Positions 59,801 through 64,000 of a stretch of 64,000 bases of DNA are shown here, in pieces (position 1 is the first letter of the stretch; each line of letters begins with the position of its first letter). The stretch lies in NCBI GenBank assembly GCA_944474755.1, contig OX104120.1, positions 21,298,492-21,362,491 of the forward strand. The letters run 5' to 3'. The notes under the pieces are model-generated. The model saw only the letters and a list, made by a program, of their open reading frames with translations. It had not been told where the DNA came from and ran no database searches. The stretch comes from Limnoperna fortunei (lineage: Eukaryota > Mollusca > Bivalvia > Mytilida > Modiolidae). The position numbers and the translations under genes were made by a program.

Positions 59801-61229
59801 AAAAAAGAAGCCAGAATAGAATGAATATAAGAATCTTAGCAAGGGATTTCTTATGCATTATATCTAATGCATATGAAAGAAAATTAATGGTCTGAAAATA
59901 GAACAAAAAATTCCAAAAATCGTGTGAGGTTTCGCAATCAGCCAATCATATTTTACATCCTGCTGTCAATCGTCTTTTGGAAGTCAACAAGAAACAGTGG
60001 ACAGTGTTGAGCACAAAAGGTTTGCATTTTTTAATAAGGATGATATAGACTTTTTTTTTATACTTTTTTTTATTTTCTATTTTTACTTTTTTATGTGACA
60101 AATTAAAATACATCAACATTATAAATAGTCCTCGGTCGATATACATCTCTCAGTTGATATAAACTTGTAAGAGAACTTAAGAAAAAGGCTGTATTTGTAT
60201 AGTATTAGAAATTGATTACACAAATGGATTGTGTTCTTGTGAAAAAATTGTGGTGTCGACCTCATATATTTATAACCTTCATTAAAGAATTACTAAATAT
60301 GTTCAATAAAACAGTTTATTACCTGTATTAATAAATGGTTAAAACAATATATAATATTTAGACAATAAAATTACAAGGATCAGTGGGGGGCATCGGTGGT
60401 CGAGTGGTTAAGGTAGTTTGTCTACTATTGATCATGTGGTCTGTCAACACTGAGGTTGCGAGTATGAGTCTTGCTGGCGGCAGGGTGTACTTGACTCCAA
60501 TCTTAATTAATAGAGATTGCCTGTTTTCCTATTGAAGGTCAGGGGTTCTCTCCAGGTACTCCGACTTCCTCCCCCAATAAAAACTGGGTGCCATGATATA
60601 GCTGAAAAATTGCTGAAAGTGGCGTTAAACATCATTCAAACAAACAAACATGGATCAGTGTTCTGCTTTACCTATATCGTTAAACCAACTGTTCTCAAAA
60701 TCCAAATTCAAAAGCTACAAAAAATAATTCCTTAAACAAAAGTACATTGTGCTAAAAATAGTCTATAAATAAAAAATATTGCTGCTGCCGGCACAACTTG
60801 AAAAATATTTGTATTGTAAGCATATATGACAAAAAATTAGAAGCAAAATAAAGTAAAACTACATTATACATAGGTAAAACTATAGTATGGTAACTTAGTT
60901 GTATTCATGTGCAAAACATTCTCAATACATTTGTTGAGGTAACGTCACAATCAACTCCTGGTATAACTATCAGGTTCATGTTATTTCTATTACACCTTGC
61001 AGAGTCATGTATACTTTTACTTTGTTTACTTTTATTTGCTCAAAAAACTGAATTAAATTAGAAAATATGAGAAAAAATTAATCTAGATTACAAATTATGT
61101 TACATCTTCTTAGGTCGACCACCGAAACACAGTCGTACTTCACCAAGTAATAGCCATCCGAGTACTCCTGATAGCACAGATGGGTGGCCAATACCAAAAG
61201 ATGGGGTATTCAAAAATGGTTCTCTCGAG
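47854..61229 (+). CDS. PHF21A: PHD finger protein 21A (BHC80), first ten coding exons; 3' end outside window
   Basis: PHF21A is a subunit of the LSD1-CoREST histone demethylase complex; its PHD finger reads unmodified H3K4. Exons: 47854-47916, 48245-48277, 48433-48498, 51716-51790, 55038-55523, 56967-57062, 58188-58239, 58962-59035, 59570-59630 and 61114-61229. All have GT/AG borders and matching phases, giving 374 codons. Exons 1-4 encode the N-terminal helix (LKSAIQNHQILVSKIKADLQ, LRDLQKQITVLSEKQKSVVQ), matching vertebrate PHF21A closely. Exon 5 is a Pro/Gln/Ser-rich linker with two VKLEPQ motifs. Exons 7-8 give KLNFMTALELITKEALNELK and RYDRRRRTTANPLYNFEPD, the conserved block before the AT-hook. 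Exons 9-10 give KRSRGRPPKHSR, an AT-hook. The PHD exons must lie past 64000. SINEs, MITEs and satellite elements fill the introns. Confidence 0.93.
49453..49690 (+). mobile_element. tRNA-derived SINE in PHF21A intron 3
   Basis: GGGACCTCAGTGGCCGAGGG starts the tRNA-like head. AATTGCCAGTTTTCCTACTG and a CAAACTAGCATTAAACACC tail follow. The B-box is degraded (GGGTGCGAGTC). Confidence 0.75.
50066..50335 (+). repeat. Fragment of the AGCTCACCTGAC repeat family
   Basis: TTATTCCCCTTGAACTG, AAATCTTCTC, ACTGAAAGGACTGCTT and CACACATCATCTTTAGAATG match the units at 62.7-64.0 kb. It lacks the terminal palindrome. Confidence 0.7.
50368..51174 (-). mobile_element. Satellite-cored element P, copy 3
   Basis: Minus-strand copy with degraded right hairpin (GTTTTGCCTGCGACGATAGT), about four ~146-bp units and the left end CTGTGTCCACACC. 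It is more diverged than copies 2 and 4. It lies in PHF21A intron 3. A 138-codon open frame running through it from 50975 is incidental. Confidence 0.75.
52406..53672 (-). mobile_element. Satellite-cored element P, copy 4
   Basis: Minus-strand copy with TTTTGTCTCGCCTGCGACC at one end and CTGTGTCCACACTTG at the other, about seven ~146-bp units in between and a GGCGGC-rich stretch near 52460-52485. It lies in PHF21A intron 4. Confidence 0.85.
53722..53931. mobile_element. 210-bp MITE with CAGAGCTCCAGATAAG ends
   Basis: CAGAGCTCCAGATAAG at the left and CTTATCTGGAGCTCTG at the right are perfect 16-bp inverted repeats. CTCATT occurs on both sides (53716-53721 and 53932-53937), a 6-bp target duplication. 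Confidence 0.9.
54090..54430 (+). repeat. ~125-bp tandem unit with TGAT microsatellite
   Basis: Three copies share ACAAGTCATCCTGTCA(A/C)TGTAT and AAAGGTGTTAATATGCAAA. They are separated by expanding (TTGA) runs of 4-8 repeats. Confidence 0.8.
54724..54905 (+). mobile_element. tRNA-derived SINE, degraded copy
   Basis: GTGGCCTTGGTAGTAGAGCG at the head, ACAAGGATAGCCAGGTTTAC in the body and CTACTTTCCCTCAACAAAAA near the tail follow family order. It lies in PHF21A intron 4. Confidence 0.65.
55947..56899. mobile_element. hAT-type DNA element with 8-bp target duplication
   Basis: It starts CAAGGCCCTGGAAA and ends TTTCCAGACCCTTG (inverted repeats with few mismatches). A perfect 8-bp duplication AGGTAGAT (55939-55946 and 56900-56907) is characteristic of hAT transposons. 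It is 953 bp with no transposase frame, so non-autonomous. It lies in PHF21A intron 5. Confidence 0.9.
57385..57580 (-). mobile_element. tRNA-derived SINE, strongly degraded
   Basis: On the plus strand GGGGGGAAGAAAGCTGGAAC, CCCCTAACCTTTGGTAGG, CAATCCTTGCCAGTTA and a terminal TTAGGCCCC match the reverse of the family in order. Confidence 0.5.
58002..58112 (+). other. Possible alternative terminal exon of PHF21A
   Basis: After an acceptor (TATTATTACAG) there are 36 open codons, beginning LSKKPDAGKIPSNV and ending KKDLKK, then a stop. It is in phase 0 with exon 6. A second candidate at 57881-57916 (VDQEPIDVDSC, stop) is also in phase. Either would give an isoform lacking AT-hook and PHD finger. 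There is no homology support. Confidence 0.25.
58393..58797 (-). mobile_element. Element Q, copy 2, with nested SINE fragment
   Basis: Plus-strand order is TTTTTATACCCCGCTTTG, then AGCGGGGTATCACTATTGAG and the shared end GTCCACACTTGTT. A 5'-truncated SINE (58434-58564) sits inside it. It lies in PHF21A intron 7. Confidence 0.7.
58434..58564 (+). mobile_element. 5'-truncated SINE inserted in element Q copy 2
   Basis: It contains only the 3' half of the family (CCTACCGAAGGTCGGGGG to ATTCAAACAAACAAAG). It is bounded by ACTATTTTACCC on the left and ACTATTTTACCT on the right, a target duplication of about a dozen bases typical of LINE-driven insertion. Confidence 0.8.
60390..60648 (+). mobile_element. 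tRNA-derived SINE in PHF21A intron 9
   Basis: GGGCATCGGTGGTCGAGTGG starts the head, and CGGCAGGGTGTACTTGACTC and CAATAAAAACTGGGTGCCAT are in the body. A CAAACAAACA tail ends it. GGATCAGTG flanks both sides (near 60378 and 60652), a target duplication. Confidence 0.85.
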
Positions 61230-61627
61230 GTAAGTGATTAAGCATTTAAAACGAGGTCACCAGTATGTGCAGTGATGTTACCATTAGGGTAAAATGTTTG
61301 CGCGAGGTGACACTATTAATGACAAATATTTTGTGAGCCAACAGTATACAAATATGAATATTTATCCAGAAATATGCAGAATGAAAAGAATGCACAAGAT
61401 ATAAATCTTATTCTTGCTATATTTTTACTGAATTTTTCTCACAAGGTATGTTTGGGTGGATTTTTTTATGCTACACTGAGGAGAATTTACTTGTGAAAAA
61501 ATCAGTTTTTATTTGTTCTCCATTACTGTAATTTAATTATGAAGAAAGATTACTATTATAGTTTTTGTTCACTGTTTAGTCTTTTCTAATAGATGATTTA
61601 TCTCCCTTGTGATAATCATGCACAAAC

Positions 61628-61718
61628 TGCCAACAGTGAGACATGATCTTGACAGGCACATAATCAATAGTAAATAGTAAATTACATTCCTTAACCACTC
61701 AGCCACTGAGGCCCCAGA
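61628..61718 (-). mobile_element. SINE head fragment
   Basis: On the plus strand ATAATCAATAGTAAATAGTA and CCACTCAGCCACTGAGGCCC match the reverse of the tRNA-like head. The body and tail are missing. Confidence 0.55.
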
Positions 61719-62156
61719 TATCCTATTCATATTATTCCTTTGTACATATCATATGAATATTGTTCCACACAATTGATCATTACCTCATTTGCAACAAAAA
61801 CCACAGAACTTGCAGACATGATATGGGTTTGTCAAAACGGTGTGTCATTGTGTCTCAATTGTGTGAGTAAATACAACCACTTTGGGTGACTAAGATTTAA
61901 TCCAAGGAAACCAAGGGTTGATGCCTACCTTGCTCATATCCAGGGGCAAAGAGATATAAAATACCTCATATGGTAGCATGTAAAATAGAATTTTGATTGG
62001 TGCCATAACATGTTTGTTATGGAATTTTTTTATGAAATAAATCAATTTTATTAAATTGATATGTTATGGTAGATTAATTTTCAAATGACCAAAGTATTAA
62101 AATTTTATGTCAGTATAAAAATACAAAGTTGTATGATGGATTACTCTGTCAAATAA

Positions 62157-62580
62157 ATATACCCGCTTCGGAGAAGAGAAGGTATACTGTTTTACCCTTG
62201 TCCTTCCGTCCAATTTTAACAAAAATTTTCGTCGCAGTTTTCTTAGCAACTAGAGCACGTTGAAGCCTGATATTTTGTATATTTCTTTATCCTATAGTCC
62301 CATATGGTGTATAGCGATTTCATGCTCTTTGGTCATCTACTTCCTGTTTACCCAATACTTCGATTTTTACACATAGTTGACATACATTGCAAAATTTCTG
62401 TCGCAGTTTTCTAAGCAAATAAAGGTTGCATAAGCGTGATATTTTGTATATTGCTTTATCCTGTAGTCCCGTATGGTTTAAAGCGATTTTATGCTTCTTG
62501 GTCATCCACCAGTTTATATACATGCAAAATTGTTGTGACAGCGGGGTTATCACTAGTGAGCATCACAGTCCACACTTGTT
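62157..62580 (-). mobile_element. Element Q, copy 3
   Basis: Two tandem ~190-bp units (TTTTCTTAGCAACTAGAGCA / TTTTCTAAGCAAATAAAGGT and GATATTTTGTATATT) lie between TATACCCGCTTCGG and the end GTCCACACTTGTT. It is uninterrupted, unlike copy 2. Confidence 0.75.
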
Positions 62581-62712
62581 ATTGTTTCATTGGATCTGGT
62601 AAGTTAGAGATCAGCCTTAAAAAAAAATGAAGTATTTTATTTCAGTGTGCCTAGAGGTGATGGAGTAAGACGAGTGACAAAATCAATCCTTGGTTTCCTA
62701 GTGTGCTTATAT

Positions 62713-64000
62713 TTTTAGCTCACCTGACCCGAAGGGTCATGTGAGCTATTGCCATCACTTGGCGTCCGTCGTCGTCCGTAGTCGTCGTCCGTAGTCATCG
62801 TCGTCGTCGTTAACTTTTCTTCAAAAATCTTCTCCTCCAAAACCACTGAAAGGATTGCTTTGAAACTTTGCATACATCATCAGTAAAATGCCCTCTACCA
62901 AGTTTGCCCAAATCATGGCCTCAGACCAACCAACATGGCCGCCATGGCTAAAAATAGAACAGAGGGGTCAAAATACAGTTTTTTGCTTATAGTTCAAAAA
63001 GTATAACAGATACAGGAAAACCGAAGAGACCTTCCTTCTTCAGCATCTAAAGCTGTACAAAACACTCCATTGGGTCAAAGTTGTATGATGACTCCTTGTA
63101 GGAGTTATTGCCCTTTAATTGTCAAAATTGATGATTTTTGCCATTTTTGCCTCAAAATCTTGAAAATTATTAGAACTAGAGAAAAAGTTAGCATTGCTTA
63201 ATTGTTTTGCTCTATGAGGGCTACAAAAATGACTTTAGGGTCAAGATTGTCTGATTAACCGTTTAAGAGTTATTCCCCTTGAACTGTTTTTTTTTAATCG
63301 GTTTTAATTGATTTTTTAAAATCTTCTCCTCTGAAACAACTGAAAGTACTGCTTTGAAACTTTGTACACATCATCTGTCAAATGTTCTCAACCAAGTTTG
63401 CACCAACCATGACTGCAGATTAACCAACATGGCCACCATGGCTAAAAATAGGATGGGGGGGGGGGGGCGGTAAAATACAATTTTTGGCTTATATTTAAAA
63501 AAGTGTAAGATACATGAAAACTGAAGAGACATGCCTTCATCTGCATCAAAAGCTCTACGAAACACTTCATTGGGTTGTTGCCCTTTAATTGTCAAAATTG
63601 ATTATTTTTGACATTTTTGCCTCAAAATCTTGAAAATTATTAGAACTAGAGAAAAAGTTAGCATTGCTTAATTGTTCTGCTCTATGAGGGCTACAAAAAT
63701 GACTTTAGGGTCAAGATTGTCTGATGAACCGTTTAGGAATTATTCTCCTTGAACATTTTTTTAATCAGTTTTACTTGATTTTAAAAAATCTTCTCCTCTT
63801 AAACCAATGAAAGGACTGCTTTGAAACATTGCACACATCATCTTTAGGATGTCCTCTACCAAAATTGGGCAAATCATGACACCTGACTACCTACATAGCT
63901 ACGTTGGATTAAAATAGAAAAAATGAAAAAAAAAGGGGGGGGGGGGGGTCAAGAGAGTTTTCGACTGATAGTTAAAAAAGTATAACAGGTACAGCAAATT
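62713..64000 (+). mobile_element. AGCTCACCTGACCCG palindrome-ended tandem repeat element, partial
   Basis: It opens with a palindrome TAGCTCACCTGACCC-GAAG-GGTCATGTGAGCTA, then a GTC/GTC-rich stretch. Units of ~470 bp follow, starting near 62827, 63312 and 63785 (AATCTTCTCCTC, ACTGAAAG, TGCTTTGAAAC). It contains G-runs near 63454 and 63935. It continues past the window edge and, like the other repeats, lies inside PHF21A. Confidence 0.75.

Overview
The window looks like nuclear DNA of an AT-rich lophotrochozoan, most likely a bivalve mollusc. It holds two multi-exon host genes with long introns, no operons, many copies of a tRNA-headed SINE, satellite-cored non-autonomous elements, hAT-like MITEs and CR1/L2-like LINEs. 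The species call is inference from repeat style; I ran no search.

Host genes. On the minus strand, 23190 down to 2283, is a complete NUP50 coding sequence in seven exons. It has an importin-binding N-terminus, a NUP50 domain, FG repeats and a C-terminal Ran-binding domain, 425 codons in all with every splice phase consistent. On the plus strand, 47854 to 61229, are the first ten coding exons of PHF21A (BHC80): the N-terminal coiled coil, a low-complexity Pro/Gln linker, the conserved RRRRTTANP block and an AT-hook. The PHD finger lies beyond the right edge. The two genes diverge, and about 25 kb of transposon-rich DNA lies between their start codons.

Transposons. NUP50 intron 3 (9.2-20.5 kb) is a nest. 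A 39-bp tandem array contains a CAGGGAATTTTT-ended element, which contains a satellite-cored element with a ~146-bp repeat. That contains a CAGTGTTCTCCCC-ended element, which contains a CAGTGCCTGAAAT-ended element. Several of these CAG-ended families leave 6-bp target duplications. From 27 to 38.7 kb two nearly full-length non-LTR retrotransposons lie head to tail. LINE-1 carries a 5' SGNH-hydrolase-like ORF, a PHD-type ORF1 and an APE/RT ORF2 with one frameshift. LINE-2 carries a coiled-coil/RRM-type ORF1 and an APE/RT ORF2 with one frameshift and a 2A-like DVEVNPGP motif. Diverged copies of one segment flank this block on both sides.

Most unusual signal. Between the SGNH ORF and ORF1 of LINE-1, about 0.8 kb holds roughly 16 small hairpins of the form (N)GCAAAG-AAG-CTCTGC(N'). 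Their arms change in a compensatory way. This suggests a selected RNA-structure array and is the best candidate here for something undescribed.

A second theme is that five sequence-unrelated repeat families (near 5.4, 6.1, 8.0, 21/44 and 40/58/62 kb) share one architecture: a subterminal inverted repeat, a tandem-repeat or short core, a terminal hairpin and an A4-5 tail, in most cases with a hairpin at the other end as well. This resembles Helentron-associated (HINE) elements. One copy ends 8 bases inside a NUP50 splice donor.
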